DNA from: Cryobacterium algoricola | Lineage (GTDB): Bacteria; Actinomycetota; Actinomycetes; Actinomycetales; Microbacteriaceae | Direction of reading: 5' to 3' | NCBI RefSeq assembly: GCF_004402485.1 | Contig: NZ_SOFG01000004.1 | Coordinates: 806,001-870,000 of the forward strand | DNA: 64,000 bases | Shown: piece by piece, positions 57,136 through 64,000 of the stretch | How the letters are laid out: each line of letters begins with the position of its first letter | Numbering within the stretch: the stretch's first letter is position 1 | Translations under genes and position numbers: made by a program | The notes under the pieces: generated by a model | Seen by the model: only the letters and a program-made list of their open reading frames with translations | What the model was told of the DNA's origin: nothing | The model's database searches: none

Positions 57136-59610
57136 ATGGTCCCGATCGGCCGGCCGAGCATTGTCGAGGGCGCCATCCGGGGCGACGACGTCTGGACGCT
57201 GCGCTTCGAGGGCTTCGACCCGGCTACCGAGGGGGTCCGCGAAGCCCTCTGCGCCCTCGGCAACGGGTACTGGGGCACGCGGGGTGCCGCCCCCGAGTCG
57301 TCAGCGGATGCCGTGCACTACCCGGGCACCTACCTCGCCGGCGTCTACAACCCGGTGCACACCGACCTCGGCAGCCATTCCCGCGACGACGAGCACATGG
57401 TCAACGCCCCCAATTGGCTCGCCCTGTCGTTCCGCATCGGCACCTCAGGCTGGTTCCGGCCGGACGATCCGGGAGTCCTGGACTACCGGCAGGAACTCGA
57501 CCTCCGGCGCGGCCTGCTGACCAGGGTCATCCGACTGCGGGACGCCGACGCCCGCACGACGACCATCACCTCCCGGCGCTTCGTCTCCCAGGCCGACCCG
57601 CACGTCGCCGTGCTCGAGACGACCTTCGAGGCCTCGGACTGGTCCGGCCCGGTGACGGTGCGTTCGGCCGTCGACGGCCGGGTCGCGAATCGGAATGTGG
57701 CGGCGGATGCCGCACTCACGAACACGCACCTGATGCCGCGCACCCAGGCCGAGGTCGACGCCCGGACCGTGCTGCTGGAAATGGAGACCACCGTCTCCGG
57801 CGTGCACATCGCGATGGCGGCGCGGATCAGGGTCGTCGAGGGTGACCCGGCCGGCACGGATCGGTCACGAGCCCCCCGCGAGATCGGGGTGCCCCGGCGA
57901 TTACTCAGCGAGCCAGGCCGGGTCGGGCACGAGTTCGAGCTGCACCTCGAACCGGGGCGCCCGGTCCGGGTGGAGAAGACCGTCATCGTCGGCACGTCGA
58001 GGGACCGGGCCGTCGTGTCGGCGCCCTTCGCCGTGACGGCGTGGATGCGCAGGGTCGCCGACCCCGCCGACCTCCTGATCGCGCACGAGCGGGAATGGCG
58101 CGGGCTCTGGGACGAGTTCGCGGTGACCCTGGACGACAATGAACACCAGTCCCTGGCACTCAACCTGAACACGTTCCACGTGCTGCAGACCCTCGCCGGC
58201 GTCGACGCCGACCTCGACGCCGGCGTCCCGGCCCGCGGCCTCACGGGTGAGGGCTACCGGGGCCATGTGTTCTGGGACGAGGCCTTCGTCTACCCGGTGC
58301 TCACGCTCCGCCGCCCCGACCTCAGCCGCGCCCTGCTCGGGTACCGCTACCGGCGCCTCGACGAGGCCAGGGCCGCAGCGAAGTCCGCCGGCTTCGAGGG
58401 CGCGCTGTTCCCCTGGCAGAGCGGCATCGACGGGCGCGAGGTGACTCCGACAGAGCTGCTCAACCCGCGCACGGGCGAGTGGATGCCCGACCATTCCCAC
58501 AACCAGCGCCACGTCGGGCTGGCCATCGCGTACAGCGTGTGGACGCACTATCAGGCCACGGGGGACGTCGAGTTCCTCATCCACGAGGGCGCGGAGCTCC
58601 TGCTCGAAGTGGCCAGGTTCTTCGCGTCCCTGGCGACCTACGACGAGGGCGCCGACCGCTTCGACATCGCCGGAGTGATGGGGCCGGACGAGTTCCACGA
58701 CGGCCTTCCCGGAGCGCCGGGAACCGGACTGCGCAACAACACCTATACCAACGTGATGACCGCCTGGGTGCTGGCACGGGCCGTCGACACGGTCGCCGTC
58801 CTGAACGGGCGGAGTTGCCGCCCGCTCTGGAACCGGTTCGGGTTGCGCCCCGGCGAGATCGACCGCTGGCGGCACATCGGCAGCCGGCTCCGGGTGCCCT
58901 TCCTGCCGGGCGGCGTGCCCGCCCAGTTCGAGGGATACGCGAGCCTCCCCGAGTTCGACTGGGCCGGCTACCGCGCCCGCTACGGCGACATCGGCCGACT
59001 CGACCTGATCCTCAACGCCGAGGGCGACAGCACCGCCAACTACCGGGTCTCGAAACAGGCAGACGTGCTGATGCTGCTCTACCTCTTCTCGGCGGAGGAA
59101 CTGCGCAGCCTGTTGCACCACCTGGGCTACCCGCTGCCGCCGGAAGCCGTCGTGGCCACGGTCGCCTTCTACGGAGCCCGGTCGACGCACGGGTCGACCC
59201 TGAGCAACGTCGTACACTCCTGGGTGGAGGCCCGTCGGGACCGGGAGCGTTCCTGGGAGTTCCTGACCCGGGCGCTGGACAGCGACCTCGCCGATATCCA
59301 GGGCGGTACGACGCACGAGGGCATCCATCTCGGCGCGATGGCGGGCTCTGTGGACATGATGGTGCGCTGCTACAGCGGCCTCGAGATCCGCGACGACACC
59401 CTCTGGCTGCACCCGGTGCTCCCCGCGGAGCTCGGCGCGTTCTCCTTCAGCATCAATTACCGGGAGCAGCCGATCCGGATCGAGCTCACGCCGACGAGCC
59501 TGCGCCTGACGCTCAGCGCCGGCGGCGCCCCGCCGATCCGGGTTCGGGTGGATGGCCAGGGCGCCTGGCTCTCCCCCGGCCAGGTCCGCGACTTCCCGTT
59601 GGTCCCGTAG
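57136..59610 (+). CDS. Glycoside hydrolase family 65 phosphorylase/hydrolase
   Basis: The 824-residue protein has the GH65 layout: N-terminal beta-sandwich (CALGNGYWGTRG), linker, (alpha/alpha)6 catalytic domain and C-terminal beta domain. The general acid is E519 in MGPDEFHDG; the phosphate/nucleophile-binding region ARSTHGSTLSNVVHSW and GVDADLDAGVPARGLTGEGYRGHVFWDEAFVYP-type surroundings are present. Family members phosphorolyse maltose, trehalose, kojibiose or nigerose; which one cannot be told here. No beta-phosphoglucomutase or transporter is adjacent. Start at ATG 57136, preceded by GAAGGG; a longer frame to 57046 is open. Confidence 0.9.
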   Translation: MVPIGRPSIVEGAIRGDDVWTLRFEGFDPATEGVREALCALGNGYWGTRGAAPESSADAVHYPGTYLAGVYNPVHTDLGSHSRDDEHMVNAPNWLALSFRIGTSGWFRPDDPGVLDYRQELDLRRGLLTRVIRLRDADARTTTITSRRFVSQADPHVAVLETTFEASDWSGPVTVRSAVDGRVANRNVAADAALTNTHLMPRTQAEVDARTVLLEMETTVSGVHIAMAARIRVVEGDPAGTDRSRAPREIGVPRRLLSEPGRVGHEFELHLEPGRPVRVEKTVIVGTSRDRAVVSAPFAVTAWMRRVADPADLLIAHEREWRGLWDEFAVTLDDNEHQSLALNLNTFHVLQTLAGVDADLDAGVPARGLTGEGYRGHVFWDEAFVYPVLTLRRPDLSRALLGYRYRRLDEARAAAKSAGFEGALFPWQSGIDGREVTPTELLNPRTGEWMPDHSHNQRHVGLAIAYSVWTHYQATGDVEFLIHEGAELLLEVARFFASLATYDEGADRFDIAGVMGPDEFHDGLPGAPGTGLRNNTYTNVMTAWVLARAVDTVAVLNGRSCRPLWNRFGLRPGEIDRWRHIGSRLRVPFLPGGVPAQFEGYASLPEFDWAGYRARYGDIGRLDLILNAEGDSTANYRVSKQADVLMLLYLFSAEELRSLLHHLGYPLPPEAVVATVAFYGARSTHGSTLSNVVHSWVEARRDRERSWEFLTRALDSDLADIQGGTTHEGIHLGAMAGSVDMMVRCYSGLEIRDDTLWLHPVLPAELGAFSFSINYREQPIRIELTPTSLRLTLSAGGAPPIRVRVDGQGAWLSPGQVRDFPLVP

Positions 59611-59619
59611 CGGAGGGCC

Positions 59620-59648
59620 TAGACTGGCCGCACGCGACAAAGTGGGGG
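59620..59648 (+). promoter_or_regulatory. Promoter -10 and ribosome-binding site of the DUF2510 gene
   Basis: TAGACT (59620-59625) lies 27 bases before the ATG at 59653, with a GTGGGGG ribosome-binding site between them: a leadered promoter, in contrast to most in the window. Confidence 0.45.
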
Positions 59649-59652
59649 CACA

Positions 59653-60279
59653 ATGACCGACGGATCAGGCAATTACATTCCACAGCCCGTGGCGACACCC
59701 CCGGCGGGATGGTACCCGGATCCCGCGGGAACACCGCGCCGGCGCTGGTGGAACGGGGTCGCCTGGACCGAAGACCTGCAGTATCCGGAGCCTCCCGTCT
59801 ATGGACGCATCGCGCCGACCGTCGTCGGCCCGGACACGCCGGTGTACGGCCCGTACATCTGGATCATCGTCCTGCTGCCGGTCCTCTCCCTGATCTCGTT
59901 CGCCACGATGGACCTCGGGGCCATCTTCAACCAGGCCATGACCAGCCGGTCCGGGAGCCCGTACACCGTGGAGTATGTGCTGGGCCAGTTCCTCGGCCTC
60001 GCCGTGTACGGCGCGACGGTCACCCTCGCGTACTTCGACCGGCGCCGCCTGATCAACGCAGGGTTCGTGCGGCCGTTCCACTGGGCGTGGGCATTCCTCT
60101 ACTCCGGCGTCTACGTGATCGGACGGTCCGTGGTCGTGCGCAACCGCGTCGGGCGGGGCCTCGCCCCGATCTGGGCGTGGGCGGCCATCCTCACCGGGTC
60201 GACGGTGCTGTCCATCGCCAAGCTGGTGGCGTTCCTGCCGCTCCTGGAGATGATGATCAGGACGAGCGCCTCGCGTTAG
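59653..60279 (+). CDS. DUF2510 membrane protein
   Basis: The 208-residue protein has an N-terminal DUF2510 module (PPAGWYPDPAGTPRRRWWNGVAWTEDL), a short motif common in actinobacterial membrane proteins, then four transmembrane helices between about residues 65 and 200 (IWIIVLLPVLSLISFA; VLGQFLGLAVYGATVTLAYF; WAWAFLYSGVYVIG; AAILTGSTVLSIAKLVAFL). No known function. Its TAG stop shares three bases with the stop of the convergent downstream gene (TTAG). Confidence 0.82.
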   Translation: MTDGSGNYIPQPVATPPAGWYPDPAGTPRRRWWNGVAWTEDLQYPEPPVYGRIAPTVVGPDTPVYGPYIWIIVLLPVLSLISFATMDLGAIFNQAMTSRSGSPYTVEYVLGQFLGLAVYGATVTLAYFDRRRLINAGFVRPFHWAWAFLYSGVYVIGRSVVVRNRVGRGLAPIWAWAAILTGSTVLSIAKLVAFLPLLEMMIRTSASR

Positions 60280-60998
60280 ACCTCGCTCTGCAGGGCCGCG
60301 CGGGCGAAGGCCGCCCCACCGGGGGTGATCGTCCACTGCCGGTAGTCCCCGGGCTTCCGGTCGAAGACGCCGAGGTGCGTGAGGAGCCGCCACTTGCCGA
60401 GGACGACCTGGAACGCGGCATCCTTCGACAGGCGCTCGCCGTTCTTCTGCCCCCAGCCGATGGTCTCAAGGCCGAGCGCGAGGGCCTGCTGGAAGAGCGC
60501 GGCCTCGGTGAAGCCTCGCCGGGCGATGAGCACCAGGAGCAGGCTCGTGGCATCCGCCTCAACGGGCGAGCGGCTCGTGCGGATGGTGCGCGCGAGATGC
60601 CACCAGAGTTCGCGCGGGTTCTCGGCGAGCGCGCGTCCCCTGCTCGTGAGCATGAGCCGGCCCTTGCTCACCCGAAGCAGCCCGACCCGGCGGAGGTGGT
60701 CGCGCAGTTCCTGCAGCGGGAGCATGTTCACCTCGCGGTTGACCGTCTCGGGCCAGCCCCAGTCGAGTTCCGTCGTCGCCGCGAGCACATCGACCGGCGG
60801 CAGGTAGCCGGCATCGGTGAGGCGGATGCCGTCGGTACCGACGCGGCGCAGGATCCACTGGACGTGTCCGACCATCCGGTGCATCGCCCGCTCGGGCAGC
60901 AGGATCGTGTCGTTGACACGGGCCTCGGCGAGCACGAGCCGGAAGCCGGCGATCGCGTCGGGGTGCATGCGGGATTCGAGTTCCTGGGTGACCTTCAC
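60276..60998 (-). CDS. Conserved-looking protein of unknown function, winged-helix-like
   Basis: A 240-residue soluble protein, rich in Leu/Arg, with no signal peptide. The central part (LPLQELRDHLRRVGLLRVSKGRLMLTSRGRALAENP) and the C-terminal part (LLTHLGVFDRKPGDYRQWTITPGGAAFARAAL) each look like a winged-helix unit with a beta hairpin, suggesting nucleic-acid or protein binding. It is transcribed divergently from the RecQ-type helicase, 59 bases away, so a shared role in DNA metabolism is possible but inferred. GTG start six bases after TAGGCT. Confidence 0.72.
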   Translation of the reverse strand: MKVTQELESRMHPDAIAGFRLVLAEARVNDTILLPERAMHRMVGHVQWILRRVGTDGIRLTDAGYLPPVDVLAATTELDWGWPETVNREVNMLPLQELRDHLRRVGLLRVSKGRLMLTSRGRALAENPRELWWHLARTIRTSRSPVEADATSLLLVLIARRGFTEAALFQQALALGLETIGWGQKNGERLSKDAAFQVVLGKWRLLTHLGVFDRKPGDYRQWTITPGGAAFARAALQSEV

Positions 60999-61004
60999 GC
61001 TGCG

Positions 61005-61051
61005 AGCCTACCGAGCGTCCCGGCAGAACTGTCAGCGGTACCTGCGAAGCT
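61005..61051. promoter_or_regulatory. Divergent leaderless promoters of the 240-residue protein and recQ-type gene
   Basis: TAGGCT (61005-61010, minus strand) is six bases before the GTG at 60998. GAAGCT (61046-61051, plus strand) is six bases before the ATG at 61058. Confidence 0.45.
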
Positions 61052-61057
61052 GGGACG

Positions 61058-63226
61058 ATGACCGACACCCGGACCGACACCCGCGCATCCGCCCGTGAGA
61101 TTCTGCGCACCCTTGTGGGGCGCGACGACGCCGACTTCCACGAGGGTCAGTTCGAGGCCATCTCCACCCTCGTCGACGACCGTCGCCGCGCGCTCGTGGT
61201 GCAGCGCACCGGCTGGGGGAAGTCGGCGGTGTACTTCGTCGCGACCCTGCTGCTCCGCCGCCAGGGCGCTGGCCCGACCATCCTCGTCTCGCCGCTGCTC
61301 GCGCTGATGCGCGACCAGGTCGCCGCGGCGGCGCGCGCGGGCGTGCGCGCGGTGTCGATCAACTCCTCGAACGCGCACGAGTGGGCCGGTGTGCTCGAGC
61401 AGTTGCGCAGGGACGAGGTCGACGTGCTCCTGGTGTCCCCCGAACGGTTGAACAACCCATCCTTCCGCGACGAGCAGCTGCCCGCGCTCATCAGCCGCGT
61501 CGGCCTGCTCGTCGTCGACGAGGCGCACTGCATCTCCGACTGGGGCCACGACTTCCGCCCGGACTACCGGCGGCTCCGCGACCTCATCGCGACGATGCCG
61601 GCCGGGGTTCCGGTGCTCGCGACCACGGCCACGGCGAACAGCCGCGTCGTGACGGATGTCGCGGAACAGCTCGCGCCGGCGGCGTCGGCGTCGGCATCGG
61701 CATCGGCGGCAGGTCAGCCGGCGGGGCCCGGCGTCGTCACCATCCGCGGCCCGCTCGCGCGCGCCTCCCTGCGGCTCGGCGTGCTGCGGCTGCCCGACTC
61801 GCGAGCCCGGCTCGCGTGGCTGCTCAGCCACATCGATGAGCTGCCCGGCAGCGGCATCATCTACACCCTCACCGTCTCGGCGGCCGAGGACACCGCCCGG
61901 CTGTTGCGCGAGGCCGGTCACGCCGTCCGCGCGTACACCGGCCAGACCGACACCGCGGAACGCGAGGAGTCCGAGGGCATGCTCAAGCGCAACGAGGTCA
62001 AGGCCCTCGTCGCCACGAGCGCCCTCGGCATGGGCTTCGACAAGCCGGACCTCGGCTTCGTGCTGCACCTGGGCGCCCCCTCCTCCCCCGTCGCGTACTA
62101 CCAGCAGGTGGGCCGCGCCGGGCGCGCGACCGAGAACGCCGACGTGCTCCTGCTCCCCGGCATCGAGGACGAGGCGATCTGGCAGTACTTCGCCACCTCG
62201 TCGATGCCGAGCGAGCACAAGGCGGAGGCCGTGCTCGGCGCCCTCGGCGACGCGGGCGGGCGGCCACTCTCGACGCCGGCGCTCGAGGCGCGGGTCGACC
62301 TCAAGCGCTCCCCCCTCGAGCTGTTGCTCAAGGTCCTCGACGTCGACGGCGCTGTGCGCAGGGTCACCGGCGGCTGGGTGTCGACCGGGCAGCCCTGGGT
62401 CTACGACCAGGTGCGCTACGAGCGCATCGCCGCCGCCCGGCTCGCCGAACAGCAGTCGATGATCGACTACGAGCGCACGACCGGCTGCCGGATGGAATTC
62501 CTGCAGCGCGCCCTTGACGACGACACCGCGGTGCCCTGCGGTCGCTGCGACAACTGCACGGCGGCCTGGTACCCGTCCGACGTCGCCGTGGCGGCCGCCT
62601 CCGCCGCCGCCGCCTCGCTCGACCGGGTCGGCGTCGAACTCGAACCGCGCGCCCAGTGGCCGACCGGGGTTGCGAGCCTCGGGGTCGACGTGCGCGGCAA
62701 CATCCCGGTGGGCGAGCGCCTCGCCGCGGGCCGCGCCCTCGCCCGGCTCACCGACCTCGGCTGGGGCGGGCCCCTGCGCGACCTTTTCGCGGTCCAGGCG
62801 GCGGATGCCGCGGCGAGCGCCGCGATGACGAGCGCCTGCGTGCGGGTGCTCGCCGACTGGAACTGGGAGGAGCGACCGGCCGCGGTGATCAGCATGCCGT
62901 CGCGGCGGCATCCGCTTCTCGTCGCCTCTGTCGCCCGCGCCCTCTCGGAAGCGGGGCGCCTGCCCTGGCTCGGCTCCCTCGACCTGGTCGGCGGCGGCCC
63001 GGACGGCAGCAGCGGCGGCAACAGCGCCTATCGCCTCGCCGCGGTGTGGAACCGTTTCGAGGTCGGGGCAGAACTCGCCGCGGCACTGGCGCCGTTCGCC
63101 GGCAAGCCGGTGCTGCTGGTCGACGACCTCGCCGACAGCCGGTGGACCCTCACCGTCGCCGGGCGGCTGCTGCGCCGGGCGGGCACCTCGGCCGTGTTGC
63201 CGTTCACTCTGGCCCTGCGTTCCTGA
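61058..63226 (+). CDS. RecQ-family DNA helicase fused to a phosphoribosyltransferase-like domain
   Basis: The 722-residue protein has the RecQ helicase core: Walker A RTGWGKSAVYF (K55), LLALMRDQV, DEAHCISDWGHDFRPDYRRL, TTATAN, and motifs V/VI in TSALGMGFDKPD and YYQQVGRAGRA. A zinc-binding cysteine set follows (GCRMEFLQRAL...PCGRCDNC). The C-terminal part (about 600-722) is not a usual HRDC domain but looks like a ComF-type phosphoribosyltransferase fold, with the PRPP-loop-like VLLVDDLADSRWTLTVAG. An ASASASASAA stretch is inserted between the two motor lobes. It probably acts in recombination or repair. Confidence 0.88.
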   Translation: MTDTRTDTRASAREILRTLVGRDDADFHEGQFEAISTLVDDRRRALVVQRTGWGKSAVYFVATLLLRRQGAGPTILVSPLLALMRDQVAAAARAGVRAVSINSSNAHEWAGVLEQLRRDEVDVLLVSPERLNNPSFRDEQLPALISRVGLLVVDEAHCISDWGHDFRPDYRRLRDLIATMPAGVPVLATTATANSRVVTDVAEQLAPAASASASASAAGQPAGPGVVTIRGPLARASLRLGVLRLPDSRARLAWLLSHIDELPGSGIIYTLTVSAAEDTARLLREAGHAVRAYTGQTDTAEREESEGMLKRNEVKALVATSALGMGFDKPDLGFVLHLGAPSSPVAYYQQVGRAGRATENADVLLLPGIEDEAIWQYFATSSMPSEHKAEAVLGALGDAGGRPLSTPALEARVDLKRSPLELLLKVLDVDGAVRRVTGGWVSTGQPWVYDQVRYERIAAARLAEQQSMIDYERTTGCRMEFLQRALDDDTAVPCGRCDNCTAAWYPSDVAVAAASAAAASLDRVGVELEPRAQWPTGVASLGVDVRGNIPVGERLAAGRALARLTDLGWGGPLRDLFAVQAADAAASAAMTSACVRVLADWNWEERPAAVISMPSRRHPLLVASVARALSEAGRLPWLGSLDLVGGGPDGSSGGNSAYRLAAVWNRFEVGAELAAALAPFAGKPVLLVDDLADSRWTLTVAGRLLRRAGTSAVLPFTLALRS

Positions 63227-63283
63227 GTTCCTGCGTTCCTGAGTTACTGAGTTCCTGAGCTCCTGAGTTCCTGAGCTCCAGAC
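63220..63283. repeat. Octanucleotide tandem repeat (TTCCTGAG), eight units
   Basis: Eight consecutive 8-base units, four of them exactly TTCCTGAG and the rest with one to three changes (TTCCTGCG, TTACTGAG, CTCCTGAG, CTCCAGAC). The first unit contains the helicase stop codon; the array fills most of the gap before the acyltransferase gene. Confidence 0.9.
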
Positions 63284-63353
63284 GCCGGGCCCGAATCGGC
63301 GAAGACACATTGTTCCGGTAGGCTCCCCGAGGCATTCAGAACCTGGGAGACCC

Positions 63354-64000
63354 GTGACATCGACGCTCAAGACCGAGAGGCCTGCTCCGGCGGCGCCAGG
63401 CGAAACCACCGTGCGCCGGGACATTCAGGGCCTGCGCGCCGTGGCTGTCGTCGCCGTCGTGCTGAACCACGTGATCCTGTGGCCGACCGGCGGTTTCATC
63501 GGCGTCGACATCTTCTTCGTCATCTCGGGGTTCCTGATCACCGGGATCCTGCTCCGCGACCACGAGGCAACCGGCACGATCTCGCTCCGACGCTTCTACG
63601 CCCGGCGCATCCGCCGCATCGCACCGGCCGCGGTGACCGTGCTGGCCGTCACGGCGGTCCTCGCCCACTTCCTGTTCAACAGCTCCCGGGCGCTCTCGAC
63701 GCTCTGGGACGCCGCCTGGTCCTTCGTCTTCGCGGCGAACTGGCACTTCACGGCCATCGGCACGGACTACTTCCACGCGACCGACCCGGCCTCGCCGCTG
63801 CAGCCGTACTGGTCGCTCTCGGTCGAGGAACAGTTCTACCTCGTCTGGCCGATCGCGGTGCTCCTCGTGCTCTCCGTGGGCGCGAAACGCCTGGGGAGCG
63901 CCCGCCGCGGCAGGGCCGCCCTCGGTGTGGTGGCGGTCGTCGTCATTGTCGCATCCTTTTTTTATGCCCTCGGTGAGAGCGCGACCACGCCGGCGGCCGC
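63354..64000 (+). CDS. OafA-type membrane acyltransferase, partial
   Basis: The first 215 codons of a gene that runs off the right edge. The translation (TTVRRDIQGLRAVAVVAVVLNHVILWPTGG in pieces, then GVDIFFVISGFLITGIL, RRFYARRIRRIAPAA, PYWSLSVEEQFYLVWP) is the acyltransferase 3 family, with the catalytic histidine in VVLNHV and the RRFYxRRxRRIxP and SLSVEEQFY motifs. These integral membrane enzymes O-acylate cell-surface polysaccharides. Full members often carry an SGNH domain after ten helices. GTG start preceded by GGGAG. Confidence 0.9.
   Translation, partial: MTSTLKTERPAPAAPGETTVRRDIQGLRAVAVVAVVLNHVILWPTGGFIGVDIFFVISGFLITGILLRDHEATGTISLRRFYARRIRRIAPAAVTVLAVTAVLAHFLFNSSRALSTLWDAAWSFVFAANWHFTAIGTDYFHATDPASPLQPYWSLSVEEQFYLVWPIAVLLVLSVGAKRLGSARRGRAALGVVAVVVIVASFFYALGESATTPAA

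Noticed and set aside
1..64000. tRNA, rRNA, CRISPR arrays, insertion sequences
   Set aside because: I read for cloverleaf-type segments, regularly spaced repeats, transposase motifs and terminal inverted repeats and found none that hold up; a tRNA or covariance-model scan would be decisive.

Overview
The window is GC-rich DNA (about two thirds G+C) from an actinomycete chromosome. Gene content and order (ylxR-nusA-proS, ispG-rip1-dxr, DUF4192, MarP-like protease, serine/threonine kinases with FHA proteins) suggest Actinomycetota, most likely Microbacteriaceae; the family is inferred. I see no rRNA, tRNA, CRISPR array, transposase or prophage. A recurring feature is a TANNNT -10 hexamer 5-7 bases before the start codon, so many genes are probably read from leaderless mRNAs.

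Layout. (1) 1-8515, minus strand: partial ylxR, nusA, proS, ispG, a small SHOCT protein, a two-component pair and the site-2 protease rip1. (2) 8611-11430, plus strand: a kinase, a lipoprotein and a reductase set between rip1 and dxr. (3) 11443-13381: dxr and a PlsC-type acyltransferase. (4) 13446-21969: two class III (GABA-type) aminotransferases, an OsmC protein, a Rhizobium-type asparaginase and a polyamine-type ABC importer (potDABC); an AsnC regulator and a third aminotransferase at 41006-42994 complete a polyamine/amino-acid catabolic set. (5) 22174-40829, minus strand: an 18.6-kb locus of FHA protein, PP2C phosphatase, membrane kinase, a ~1990-residue Ig-like/FN3 surface protein, MoxR ATPase, DUF58 protein, a transglutaminase-fold protein lacking its catalytic Cys and His, a zinc-ribbon FHA protein and an EccC/FtsK-like double ATPase. 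Most neighbours overlap by four bases. This is the best candidate for an undescribed system: a phospho-regulated envelope or secretion machine without recognisable WXG100 substrates.

(6) 43109-52732: LtrA, DUF4192, MarP-like protease, RNase HI with a C-terminal extension, an orphan Pvc16-like domain fused to a decayed AAA+ domain, an OSBS/racemase enolase, an FeS photolyase-like protein and a DUF2236 protein. (7) 52753-63226: a membrane protein, an SDR-MerR operon behind three tandem 16-bp operator-like repeats, M18 aminopeptidase, GH65 phosphorylase, DUF2510 protein, an unknown protein and a RecQ-phosphoribosyltransferase fusion. (8) 63354-64000: the start of an OafA-type acyltransferase.

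Non-coding structure is notable: long inverted repeats at many gene ends (two belong to one 59-nt family), two octanucleotide tandem repeats, and frequent GGATGC/GCATCC. Starts were moved from the longest reading frame where a ribosome-binding site, an overlap or a leaderless promoter pointed elsewhere.
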